Assembly: GCA_964608315.1 (NCBI GenBank)
Contig: CAZSNF010000002.1
Span: forward strand, 1-64,000
DNA from: VXPQ01 sp964608315
GTDB taxonomy: Bacteria; Bacteroidota; Rhodothermia; Rhodothermales; VXPQ01
Direction of reading: 5' to 3'
Length of the DNA: 64,000 bases
Shown: positions 49,489 through 58,888 of the stretch, one piece after another
How the letters are laid out: every line of letters begins with the position of its first letter
Numbering within the stretch: position 1 is the first letter of the stretch
Notes under the pieces: generated by a model
What the model was told of the DNA's origin: nothing
Databases searched by the model: none
Seen by the model: the letters and a program-made list of their open reading frames with translations, nothing else
Translations under genes and position numbers: made by a program

Positions 49489-52400
49489 ATGACCTTCAAC
49501 CCCGCCGAAAAGCACCAGTCCCAGATTCCGGCCGTCCAGCTGCTTGTAGCGCTCGGATTCGAGCCGCTTTCCCAGGCCGAGGTCAGGAACCTGCGAGGCG
49601 ATCGTTTGCGCAACGTGTTGCTTGAGGAAATACTGGTCGAGCAATTGTTTCGAATCAACCGTTTCACGTACCGCGGGGAGGAGTATCCGTTCGATCTGGA
49701 GGATGTACACGAGGCGATCCGGCGGCTGAGGCCGACGCCTGACCGGATCAAGGGATTGCGCGCCGCCAACCAGGATATTTACGACGCCCTGGCGCTGGGC
49801 ACGACCATCGCCAAAACCATCCGGGGAGATTCGAAGTCGTGGTCCTTTCGCTATGTCGATTGGGAAACGCCCCGGAACAATGTTTTCCACGTAGCCTCCG
49901 AGGTTATCGTTGAACGCGCGGCCAGCGAGCAGACCCGGCGTTGCGACATTGTGGGATACGTGAACGGCATCCCGTTTCTGGTCGTCGAAAACAAACGCCC
50001 GACCGAAAGTCTCAGGAAAGCCGGGAGCCAGTTGATCGGTTACCAGAACGAAGACCAGATCCCGCAGCTCTTCCGGTTTGCGCAGTTGCTCATGGTCATG
50101 AACAGGCAGGAAGCCCGCTACGCCACCGTGGGCACGCCGTGGAAGTTCTGGCAGGCATGGTCGGAGGATCAGGATGTCGCTGCAGGTCTTGCCGAAATCG
50201 CCGCTTCGCAGGCGCCCGTTGAGCAGTATCCGATAATCCCTGGAACGGATACAGACAAATCCCGCCCGCCCGCGGTGCTGTACAAGCTGGTTAACCAGCC
50301 ATTGAAGGTCGCCGAGAAACAGGCGGTATACTCCGGCAGTTTGTCCGATGCGCGTCTGCACTTCGATGTGCTTGCTGCGGATGGCGGCCGGGAAATCACC
50401 GAACAGGACAGGACTCTTCATGCGCTTGCTCGTCCGGAGCGCCTGCTCGATCTGGTTCGACGCTTTACCGTATTCGACGCCGGCAAGCGCAAGATCGCTC
50501 GCCATCAACAGTTCTTTGGCGTACGGGCGGTCATGCAGCGGGTCAAACTGTTCGATATGGAAGGACGGCGAAAAGGCGGCGTCGTCTGGCATACGCAAGG
50601 TTCGGGCAAGTCGCTGACCATGGTGATGCTGGGGCGGGCGCTTGCTCTGGACCCGGATATTCGTAATCCGCGCATCGTAATTGTGACGGATCGCGTCGAT
50701 CTCGACAAGCAAATCAAGGCCACCTTCAAGTCCTGCGATATGGAGCCTGTTCGAGCGACGAGCGGGAAAAATCTCATCGAACTGATCCGTAGTCGGAAGC
50801 CTTTGATCACGACCATCGTCAACAAATTCCATGCGGCGGCGAATAAAGCCGAATATGCAGACGACGACGCCAACATTTTCGTACTGGTCGACGAAAGCCA
50901 CCGTTCGCAGACAGGCCGTTATGGCGGACACGGTCAACTTGCCGCCCGGATGCGCAGGATTCTGCCCAGGGCCTGCTATATCGGTTTCACCGGTACGCCG
51001 CTACTCAAGCGGGAGAAAAACACCTTTGCGACCTTCGGCGGCCTGATTCATCAGTACGCCATCAACGAGGCGGTCGAAGACGAGGCGGTTGTGCCGCTTC
51101 TTTACGAGGGGCGTCTGATCGAACAGAAGATTGCGCCCGATGTAATCGATCAGTGGTTCGACAAATTAAGCGAAGGACTGACCGAGGCCCAGAAAGCCGA
51201 TCTGAAACGCAAATTCTCGCGCATGGACGCCTTGTCGAAAACCGAACAGGCCATTCGCGCGAAAGCCTTCGATATCTCCGAGCATTTTCGCCAGCATTGG
51301 CAGGGAACCGGTTTCAAGGCGCAACTCGTGGCTCCGTCCAAGGCGGCGGCAGTGCGTTTCAAGGAGGCGCTGGACGAGATTGGCCATGTCGCCAGCGAAA
51401 TCGTTATTTCCCCGCCCGACGACAACGAAGGGAACGAAGAAATCGATCGGGATTCCAGGGATATCGTGCGCCGGTTCTGGGACCGGATGATGACCCGATT
51501 CGAGACCGAGGAAACGTATAACCAGGAAATCATCAAGGCGTTCAAGCATGCGACCGAGCCGGAAATTCTGATCGTTGTTTCGAAGTTGCTCACCGGCTTC
51601 GATGCGCCAAAAAACACCGTGCTTTATGTGTGCAAACCGCTTCGCGAGCACAACCTTTTGCAGGCTATCGCTCGCGTGAATCGTTTGTACGAGGAAGAGG
51701 GACCGCAAGGAGAGCCGATCGAAAAGCAGTTCGGTTTCATTATCGACTACGAGGGACTGCTTGGCGAACTCGACGCCGCCTTGACCGCGTATAGCGCTTT
51801 CGAGGGGTACGATCCTGACGACCTTGCCGGTACCGTGCATGACGTGCGCGAGGAAATTCGCAAACTTCCCCAACTGCACGACCATCTCTGGGACGTATTC
51901 AAGACCGTTGCCAACAAGAAGGATATGGAGCAGTTTGAACAGCTCCTGTCCGATGAATCTATCCGCGAAGATTTTTACGAGCGTCTCCGGGCGTTCAGCC
52001 GTTGTCTCCACATTGCGCTATCGTCGGACAAGTTGTACGATGAATTCAGCGATGCGGAAATTGCTCGCCTGAAAAAGGACTGGAAGCAGTTCGGCGAGCT
52101 TCGGCGTTCCGTGCGACTTCGTTACCAGGAAGTCGTGGACGTAAAAGAATTCGAACCGAAAATCCGCAGGTTACTGGACGATCATGTCGCTGCATTGCCT
52201 GCCGAGACGATCATTCCCCTGGTCAATATCAACGATCCGAATGCTCTGAACGCCGTCCTCTCGGAAACCGGCATCTCGGAAGCCTCGAAGGCGGATCGGA
52301 TTGCAAGCGCAACCCGGCGAGCGATTACGGAGAGTATGGAGAAGGATCCGGCGTTCTACGAACGGTTCTCGAAGCTTCTTGAGGATACGATGCGCGATTA

Positions 52401-52809
52401 CCGCGACCGAAGAATTTCCGAGAGCAGGTATCTGAATACCGTTATCGAGCTGGCTCGCAAGGTTGCCGCCAAAGACAGGGGACGCGATGCGCCGGAGAGT
52501 TTGCGCGGCGACGAAGACGCACTGGCTTTCTTCGGAGTATTGGACGACAAACTGGGCCGGGAAAACGAACAGGGTCTTGATCGCGATCTGACCGCCGAGG
52601 TTGCGCGCGCACTGGTCGAAATCGTCAAGCAGCGCCACATTGTGGATGTGTGGTCGAATGAAGAGGCCCAGAACGCCATGCGCAATGCGATCGACGATTA
52701 TTTCTTTGACGTCCTTCGCGACGGAAAGGGGATTGACTTGTCGACAGAGATTCTGGACGAACTGCAGCAAAAAATCATGAACGTGGCGCGAGCGAGGTTT
52801 CCGGCATGA
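49489..52809 (+). CDS. hsdR: Type I restriction endonuclease R subunit
   Basis: 1106 residues: an N-terminal PD-(D/E)xK nuclease (RRCDIVGYVNGIPFLVVENKRP near 150), a superfamily 2 translocase with HTQGSGKSLTMVMLGRALA near 365, LVDESHRSQTGRYG near 465 and FTGTPLLKREKN near 503, then IVVSKLLTGFDAP and IARVNRLYEEEG for the second RecA lobe. Full length, no interruption. It cuts unmethylated DNA after translocation. Follows the second hsdS by 27 bases; the ygjP-like gene starts in its stop (ATGA). Confidence 0.96.
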   Translation: MTFNPAEKHQSQIPAVQLLVALGFEPLSQAEVRNLRGDRLRNVLLEEILVEQLFRINRFTYRGEEYPFDLEDVHEAIRRLRPTPDRIKGLRAANQDIYDALALGTTIAKTIRGDSKSWSFRYVDWETPRNNVFHVASEVIVERAASEQTRRCDIVGYVNGIPFLVVENKRPTESLRKAGSQLIGYQNEDQIPQLFRFAQLLMVMNRQEARYATVGTPWKFWQAWSEDQDVAAGLAEIAASQAPVEQYPIIPGTDTDKSRPPAVLYKLVNQPLKVAEKQAVYSGSLSDARLHFDVLAADGGREITEQDRTLHALARPERLLDLVRRFTVFDAGKRKIARHQQFFGVRAVMQRVKLFDMEGRRKGGVVWHTQGSGKSLTMVMLGRALALDPDIRNPRIVIVTDRVDLDKQIKATFKSCDMEPVRATSGKNLIELIRSRKPLITTIVNKFHAAANKAEYADDDANIFVLVDESHRSQTGRYGGHGQLAARMRRILPRACYIGFTGTPLLKREKNTFATFGGLIHQYAINEAVEDEAVVPLLYEGRLIEQKIAPDVIDQWFDKLSEGLTEAQKADLKRKFSRMDALSKTEQAIRAKAFDISEHFRQHWQGTGFKAQLVAPSKAAAVRFKEALDEIGHVASEIVISPPDDNEGNEEIDRDSRDIVRRFWDRMMTRFETEETYNQEIIKAFKHATEPEILIVVSKLLTGFDAPKNTVLYVCKPLREHNLLQAIARVNRLYEEEGPQGEPIEKQFGFIIDYEGLLGELDAALTAYSAFEGYDPDDLAGTVHDVREEIRKLPQLHDHLWDVFKTVANKKDMEQFEQLLSDESIREDFYERLRAFSRCLHIALSSDKLYDEFSDAEIARLKKDWKQFGELRRSVRLRYQEVVDVKEFEPKIRRLLDDHVAALPAETIIPLVNINDPNALNAVLSETGISEASKADRIASATRRAITESMEKDPAFYERFSKLLEDTMRDYRDRRISESRYLNTVIELARKVAAKDRGRDAPESLRGDEDALAFFGVLDDKLGRENEQGLDRDLTAEVARALVEIVKQRHIVDVWSNEEAQNAMRNAIDDYFFDVLRDGKGIDLSTEILDELQQKIMNVARARFPA

Positions 52810-53522
52810 CAACCGAGCGCCAAAGTATCCAATTCGGTTCGGATACGGTCGAATTTACCGTGTCTCGCCGCGAGCGGAGTACGCTTGAGATCGCCGTCGA
52901 GCCCGATGCGTCCGTTGTGGTCGCCGCGCCTCTTGACGCCACGCCGGAGGACATTGCCGCAAAGGTCAGGAAACGGGCGGCATGGGTGCAAAGGCAGCAA
53001 CGATTTTTCGAGCAATATCTTCCCCGAACGCCCGAGCGGCGATACGTCGCCGGAGAAACGCACCGCTACCTCGGACGGCAGTATCGCCTGAAGGTCGTGC
53101 CCCGGGAGGAGCAGAAGGTGCAACTGATTCGTGGTTTTCTTGTAGTCTATAGCCGTCGCCCGAACGAACCGGATAGTACCAGAACACTGCTTGAGCGGTG
53201 GTACCGGGATCGCGCGCGTATCAAGTTTACCGAACGGCTGGAGGCAAACCTTGAGCGGTTTCCCGATTCGGAAGCCTTTCGTCCCCAGGGAATCATCATC
53301 CGGCAACTTCGCAAACGATGGGGGTCCATGTCGCCCGGCATGCGGTTACTTTTGAACCGAAGGTTGATTGAAGCGCCCGTAGACGCCATCGACTACGTAA
53401 TCACTCATGAACTCTGCCATATCGCCGAACCACACCACGGCACTGCCTTCTTCGCATTGCTTGATTCGGTACTGCCCGATTGGCCCAAACGCAAGGAGCG
53501 CCTCGAACGGTGCATGGCCTGA
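52806..53522 (+). CDS. YgjP-like M48-type metallopeptidase
   Basis: 238 residues. The C-terminal domain has the zinc motif YVITHELCHIAEPHHG near 198 (HExxH) and the preceding RKRWGSMSPGMRLLLNRRLIEAP of the YgjP/DUF45 family. Such small metallopeptidases commonly close type I restriction operons; their role there is unproved. The start lies in the hsdR stop, so they are co-translated. It is the last gene of the operon; a perfect palindrome follows. Confidence 0.9.
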   Translation: MTTERQSIQFGSDTVEFTVSRRERSTLEIAVEPDASVVVAAPLDATPEDIAAKVRKRAAWVQRQQRFFEQYLPRTPERRYVAGETHRYLGRQYRLKVVPREEQKVQLIRGFLVVYSRRPNEPDSTRTLLERWYRDRARIKFTERLEANLERFPDSEAFRPQGIIIRQLRKRWGSMSPGMRLLLNRRLIEAPVDAIDYVITHELCHIAEPHHGTAFFALLDSVLPDWPKRKERLERCMA

Positions 53523-53544
53523 GGGGTGGCAGAAGTGGTCCCTG

Positions 53545-53560
53545 AAAACTGTACAGTTTT
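53545..53560. promoter_or_regulatory. Perfect 16-bp palindrome
   Basis: AAAACTGTACAGTTTT reads the same on both strands, 23 bases after the ygjP stop and directly upstream of the promoter candidate at 53567. Likely an operator bound by a dimeric repressor, or a terminator stem. Confidence 0.55.
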
Positions 53561-53566
53561 TGCGGA

Positions 53567-53595
53567 TTACTTCTAATGTTTCCGATCCCTATAAT
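53567..53595 (+). promoter_or_regulatory. Sigma-70-like promoter for the STAND gene
   Basis: TTACTT (53567-53572) and a perfect TATAAT (53590-53595) are 17 bases apart. A leader of about 125 bases would precede the preferred ATG at 53728. Confidence 0.45.
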
Positions 53596-53727
53596 GGGTA
53601 TACTTTCTCGTTCGCAAAGCCAGGATCACTTATCATACTTTAATGCCGATCTGCTCTCGTTTTACACGAAACCTGGCATCGATTCAAGACAGTGGTGAGT
53701 AAACGCTCAAAATCGGGTGGAGCCGCC

Positions 53728-56700
53728 ATGGGCGGCGGAGCAGACTATCAGGCACGAGTCACTGCTTGGGTAGCCGTTCACATGCTCGCAGAAAAGGATG
53801 CCGAAGCGCCATTCGGGCTGAATGCATCCGTGACCCGAATTGCCTGCGAAAGCTCTGAACCGGTCGACGACCTGATCGTCGCCACAGACACCGGCCCTGT
53901 CGCGTACGTGCAGGTGAAACGGACCGTTTCCCTTTCCAGCAATGAGCAAAGCGAGCTTGCTTCGGCCGTGGATCAGTTCGTTCGGCAGTTCGTGCAAGGA
54001 AACACCCCAACGGAGACCAGTGAGGATCCTTCCAATGCCGCACATGATCGCTTCGTGTTAGCGGTAGGTGCCGCCGCTCCTGCATCCATTCGTGTAATTC
54101 TCCGCTCGGCGTTGGAGCGGGTACGGCGTTATCCAGACCACGAGCTGCTCACCGACGGGCTCAGCAAGGAAGAAGGGCGAGCCCTGAACGTTGTCACTCA
54201 GCACATCCGGGCGTCCTGGAAAGAGGCGACTGGGTCCGACATTGACGGTCACAATCTCGGCAAACTCCTGAACCTCATTCACGTCAAGACAATCGAGGTG
54301 ACTGAGGGCGAGAGAGATGAGGACACGGCAAAGACCATCCTCCGATCGAGTGTGCTCGACATCCCTGATCAAGCCGCTGTGGCATGGTCGCTGTTGGTTA
54401 CTAACAGCTTGCGACTCATCCGAACACAGGGTCATGCAGATCGTGCCAAGTTGCTTGAGGTGCTGAATTCCGCTGGCGTGAACGTCCGCGCCCCACGGAG
54501 CTATCGCGAAGACATTCAGGGCCTAAGAAATCACAGTGATCGGGTCACCAGTCTCTTGGCCGAACATTCGTCCATTCGACTTGGGCGTACCAGCTTGCGT
54601 ATCCGGCGCCCTTATGTCTCTCTCCTTAGAGAGGCCGCCGAAACAGGATCCGTTCTTGTTGTTGGCGAACCTGGAGCAGGTAAGTCAGGTGTGCTGTACT
54701 CGCTTTACGAGACGCTACGCGAGGAGGGGCGTGAAGTAATCGTACTCGCCGCCCAGCAACCTCAATTTGAGAGTCCAGGCGGCCTGCGAGGCGAGTTGCA
54801 ACTCGACCACGATGTCGTGAACGTTCTCGCGAACTGGCCGGGGGCACAACCCGCTTTCCTGCTTGTCGATGCCCTGGACGCGGCCCGAGCCGAACAATCT
54901 GCTTCAGCCCTCAGAACTCTTATCCGGGAAGCCGAAGAACGTGCGCACCGGTGGAACGTCGTCGCGTCAATCCGCGAGTACGATGCCCGGTACAGCCCGG
55001 ATCTAGCTGCCATTTTCCATGGTACTCCGCCTGACGGTCCTATGTCTCCCCTTGCAGGAGGGCCGTTTGCCAGTGTGCGTCATATCGTCGTCGGGCGACT
55101 GACGGACGATGAATTGCGACAGATCAGCGAACTTGGCGCTCCAGAGTTGACTCGGCTCCTTGAATTGGCTCCGGCAGCAGTCGCCGAACTCCTGCACAAT
55201 CTCTTCAATCTTCGGCTCGCCGCTGAGTTATTGGATGAGGGAACGGATCCGCAAGAAATTCGGGATGTAGAGAGCCAACTGGATCTACTCGATCTCTATT
55301 GGCGGGAACGCGTTCTCAGAGGTGACGGCGACCGTGAAGCCGCATCGCGGGAAATCGTTCTTCGACGGATGGTTGAGGCCATGTCCCGCGAGCGAGCTCT
55401 TCATGTGGATCGGGACCTTGTGGTGACGGAAGTCGCGGAAGGGCCACACATCCGCGATCTCCTCTCGGAGCAGGTGATCATTGAGTCGAGGCAGCGACCA
55501 GGAGGCTCTCCGCGAAGGCACACACTCGCTTTCGCACATCATGTCCTGTTTGACTATGCCGTTGCACGGCTGCTGCTTCGGCGTAGCGCCAATCGCCTAG
55601 CGGAATTTCTCGAGGCGGACCCTGCTTTTGTCCTGCTCGGGAGACCAAGTCTCGTAATGCATTTCCATTACCTGTGGGCACTCGACTCGCGAGAAGGGAC
55701 GCGGGAAGAGTTCTGGAAGACATCTCTTGCCGTGTGCGGTCCAGACAACATTCCCGATATTGGTAAACTGATTGGACCCGGCGTGGCCGCTGAGATTGGG
55801 TTGGCTACTCAGGAGTTCTCGCCGCTCCTGATAGCTCTTGCGGACGCGGACGACTCAGTTCGCGTGTCGGCTAAGAATGCCTTGGCGCACTGCGTTCGTG
55901 CTCTCCTTGCGGATCGCGGTTCCCAGCCTGAGGCTGCCAATTTGTGTTGCGATCTAGCGGAGCGACTTAGCGAGAGCCTCACAGCGTATAGTGCCTATCC
56001 AGCGTCCTGGATCCTGTTGGATCTTGTGCCCCAGCTCAATCAACTCTCCGCTGAGCAGGCTGAGCAAGTGGGTACGGCCAGTCGGCGCCTCCTCGCGTTT
56101 GCGTGGGCCCAGAGCCAGAGGTATTCCCAGCTTGTAAAGAGGGCCATACGATTTGTCTGCCGAACGATTGGGACTGACGTAGGAGCATCTTCTAACATCT
56201 TACGACGAGCCATCGAAAAGGACCACCTCGCACAACATGGAAGCGAGGAGTTGAGCCAGCTTGCATACGAGGTAGACTCAATCACGTCCCATGACCCGGG
56301 CTTGACCAGGGACATCTACCAAGCCGCCTTTGGATACAGCGAAACGTCCAAAGCACCAACGAATGTGGGAGGCAGAGTCCTTGCTTTGATATCCACTCGC
56401 CGCCAGGACTATCAGAGTGCGCTCTACAAACTGGTCCAATCATATCCGGAATTCCTGCGTGCAGCACCAGAAGAAGCCGTGAAGGCCATGAATGCCACCC
56501 TCGAGTGGCATGTCGCCCAAAAGAAATCTCTTTCTGAGCAGGAGGAGGCTGCCGAATTCGACTTCAATGGGAAACAGGCTTTTTTCTTAGAGGATTACAG
56601 CCACATCTGGGATCGGGGACAGGGCCACCGCACCGGGCATGCAGTCGAGTTGCTGGATCATGTGCAGCAGCGGTTGGAGGACCTCGCCAACGAAACAGGA

Positions 56701-58653
56701 GGCGAGCCAGAATTGGCCCGGCTTCTGGACTATCTTGTTCGAACATGTCGGCTTGCGGTTGTGTGGCGACGGCTTCTCGATTTGGGAGCTCGCTATCCAG
56801 ACCAGATAGGAACGAGGATTCGGTCAGCCGGGTGGTCGCTCCCCATCCTCATGTGTAATGGCACGATAGGGAATGTCGGAAGAATGAACGGCGCTCTTTT
56901 TCTCGATCTTTCCGAGGTTGATCGAGAAAAGATCGAACACGCCATTCTTTCCATTCCAGAAGCAGCGCAGCCAGAACGCAAAGATTGGGCAGCGCGGACA
57001 CGCGATCGACTGCTTGGATGTCTTCCTGAGAGCGGACTCGTGACCTCGGAGTCCCGGGAGCATCTTTCTGCGCTGCATGCTGCCGGCACTGTGCCGAGCA
57101 ACGAGGAAGATGTCACCTTCCAGGCTTACGGCGGGGAATATGGCGAGGTCGAGTTTCTTGCCGATGAGGGCGTGCCTGTAGAAGAGGAGCCGAACAAGCG
57201 TCTTCGAGAACTGGAAGTTCCGGTTAAGCAATTTGCGAAGGTTTACCTCAACGAGGTTCCTGAATCGGAGGAATTGGCCGGGGTGCTACCACACATGAGA
57301 GAACTGTATACCGCGCTGCGATCCTCCGAAGCCGACGGCGTTCACGAGACGCAGGCAGACTACGCCTGGGGATGCTTGGCGGAGGCATGTGTCGCGATCA
57401 CAAAGATGGACGGCCTTCGTTGCCACGAAGAGGCAGGCGCATTCGTGCGGACCGTGCTGCTTGAGGCAAGCGTGAATCGAAAGCCGATCATTGACAGCGA
57501 CGCAGACGAGCAGTTTGTGGAACCTCGCTGGGGAAAACCAGCGGCCCGTATAGATGCTGCCGAAGGCCTAATGACAATTCTCCGGCATGCTTCCTGCAAC
57601 GATTCGGACGTTCTTGCCGTCGTGGAGCGGCTGGCGGCCGATCCCGCGCCGTCAGTCCGATTTCAGATCGCTCTTAGGTTGCAGGTTCGGTATGCCCGTG
57701 ATCCGGATTGGACATGGCGGATGATTCAACAGATGGCCCGCGATCATAGTCCAGGAGTGCTGTGGGGATTGGTAAAGGGCCCACTCAACTCCCTGAAGTT
57801 CAAGGAGCCGGCGCGGGTCGCCAGTATCACGATAGGTATTCGGCAGGTTGTGGCAGACGCTCCCAACCGGAGGAAACCAACCAATTCATGTGCAGATATC
57901 CTTGCTGCCCTCTTTCTCAGGGGCAGGAATGCAACCGCGTCAGCGCTAATTGACAGGCTCGCTGATAATCCTGTTGCACACCTTGAGGAGGTCACCCACT
58001 TGGCGGCAGGATTCCGCGAGATTCTGGTAGCTGGTGCGGTTAATCCTCCAGATCCTGAGACAGACGCTGCCCGCAAGCGAAGTTGGAGCTTCCTTCTTCG
58101 CGCCATAAGGGGATCAGCGGCTGAATTCCGGCGCGTAGTGGAACGTGAAGGGGACACCTTGCATGTCACAGAGGACGATTCCTCCAAAAAACAGATGGAG
58201 GGGCTTGTGCACCTGCTAAGCTCTGCGGGACAGAACATCTATTTCGCTTCGGGTGCACACGATGGCAGCAAGCCCCTTGACGAACAGGCGCTCCGGCGCT
58301 TCTACATCGAGTCGGGAGAGGTTATCGACGAACTCGCAGATGTGGGGCTGTCGTCGCTAAGCCACTACTTATTGAAAACGCTCAAGACTTTTGTCCCCGC
58401 GGACCCGCGGGGGGTGTTTTTTCGGGTCGCGCGCGTTATCCGCGGGGGACGGAAGGGAGGTTACCAGTATGACCGGATGGCGGAAGAGGTGATAGTGCGA
58501 ATCATTGACCGCTACTTGGCTGACTACCGTGACATTTTTCGGGCCGACGAGGAAGCTCGACAACATCTGATCGGGATTCTCGATACGTTTGTCGATGCGG
58601 GGAGCGAGAACGCCCGGAGGCTGAGCTATGGGCTAGACGGGATTTTTCGGTAG
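53728..58653 (+). CDS. Cap4-like nuclease fused to a STAND ATPase, Avs-like phage sensor
   Basis: 1641 residues from ATG 53728 (GGTGGAG ribosome site); a GTG at 53692 would add 12. Residues 1-65 are a Cap4-like PD-(D/E)xK nuclease (GGGADYQARVTAW, VDDLIVATDTGPVAYVQVK with Asp47/48 and Gln62-x-Lys64). The ATPase core has VVGEPGAGKSGVLYSLY near 312 and AFLLVDALDAARAEQ near 376, followed by a winged-helix part. The C-terminal 1000 residues are helical repeats without a known family. This is the plan of Avs/AVAST-type sensors, in which the repeats recognise phage proteins and trigger the nuclease. No partner gene is adjacent. Confidence 0.8.
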   Translation: MGGGADYQARVTAWVAVHMLAEKDAEAPFGLNASVTRIACESSEPVDDLIVATDTGPVAYVQVKRTVSLSSNEQSELASAVDQFVRQFVQGNTPTETSEDPSNAAHDRFVLAVGAAAPASIRVILRSALERVRRYPDHELLTDGLSKEEGRALNVVTQHIRASWKEATGSDIDGHNLGKLLNLIHVKTIEVTEGERDEDTAKTILRSSVLDIPDQAAVAWSLLVTNSLRLIRTQGHADRAKLLEVLNSAGVNVRAPRSYREDIQGLRNHSDRVTSLLAEHSSIRLGRTSLRIRRPYVSLLREAAETGSVLVVGEPGAGKSGVLYSLYETLREEGREVIVLAAQQPQFESPGGLRGELQLDHDVVNVLANWPGAQPAFLLVDALDAARAEQSASALRTLIREAEERAHRWNVVASIREYDARYSPDLAAIFHGTPPDGPMSPLAGGPFASVRHIVVGRLTDDELRQISELGAPELTRLLELAPAAVAELLHNLFNLRLAAELLDEGTDPQEIRDVESQLDLLDLYWRERVLRGDGDREAASREIVLRRMVEAMSRERALHVDRDLVVTEVAEGPHIRDLLSEQVIIESRQRPGGSPRRHTLAFAHHVLFDYAVARLLLRRSANRLAEFLEADPAFVLLGRPSLVMHFHYLWALDSREGTREEFWKTSLAVCGPDNIPDIGKLIGPGVAAEIGLATQEFSPLLIALADADDSVRVSAKNALAHCVRALLADRGSQPEAANLCCDLAERLSESLTAYSAYPASWILLDLVPQLNQLSAEQAEQVGTASRRLLAFAWAQSQRYSQLVKRAIRFVCRTIGTDVGASSNILRRAIEKDHLAQHGSEELSQLAYEVDSITSHDPGLTRDIYQAAFGYSETSKAPTNVGGRVLALISTRRQDYQSALYKLVQSYPEFLRAAPEEAVKAMNATLEWHVAQKKSLSEQEEAAEFDFNGKQAFFLEDYSHIWDRGQGHRTGHAVELLDHVQQRLEDLANETGGEPELARLLDYLVRTCRLAVVWRRLLDLGARYPDQIGTRIRSAGWSLPILMCNGTIGNVGRMNGALFLDLSEVDREKIEHAILSIPEAAQPERKDWAARTRDRLLGCLPESGLVTSESREHLSALHAAGTVPSNEEDVTFQAYGGEYGEVEFLADEGVPVEEEPNKRLRELEVPVKQFAKVYLNEVPESEELAGVLPHMRELYTALRSSEADGVHETQADYAWGCLAEACVAITKMDGLRCHEEAGAFVRTVLLEASVNRKPIIDSDADEQFVEPRWGKPAARIDAAEGLMTILRHASCNDSDVLAVVERLAADPAPSVRFQIALRLQVRYARDPDWTWRMIQQMARDHSPGVLWGLVKGPLNSLKFKEPARVASITIGIRQVVADAPNRRKPTNSCADILAALFLRGRNATASALIDRLADNPVAHLEEVTHLAAGFREILVAGAVNPPDPETDAARKRSWSFLLRAIRGSAAEFRRVVEREGDTLHVTEDDSSKKQMEGLVHLLSSAGQNIYFASGAHDGSKPLDEQALRRFYIESGEVIDELADVGLSSLSHYLLKTLKTFVPADPRGVFFRVARVIRGGRKGGYQYDRMAEEVIVRIIDRYLADYRDIFRADEEARQHLIGILDTFVDAGSENARRLSYGLDGIFR

Positions 58654-58888
58654 CTTGGCCTTGCCGTCCGGAATTCGGAACAAGGTCGCAACATTACACC
58701 TTAATTCCCGCCAAACGGGTTATGCGGCCTTCCTTCCTTCGAGTTGTTCATCTTTTTGTCGCCTTACACTGCCGCTCAAACCCGGTAAAGCCTTCCCATT
58801 CTTTACGGTTTCGCGCCCCCTCCATGAAACGCCCGGTACCGGTCGGCGTTAGCAAGAGGATAGTTATTCCCGTACATGCCCTGTACCC

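Noticed and set aside
38629..58888. Integrated phage or conjugative element
   Set aside because: No integrase, transposase, phage structural or conjugation genes and no flanking tRNA or direct-repeat attachment sites were seen; the region looks like a defence island.
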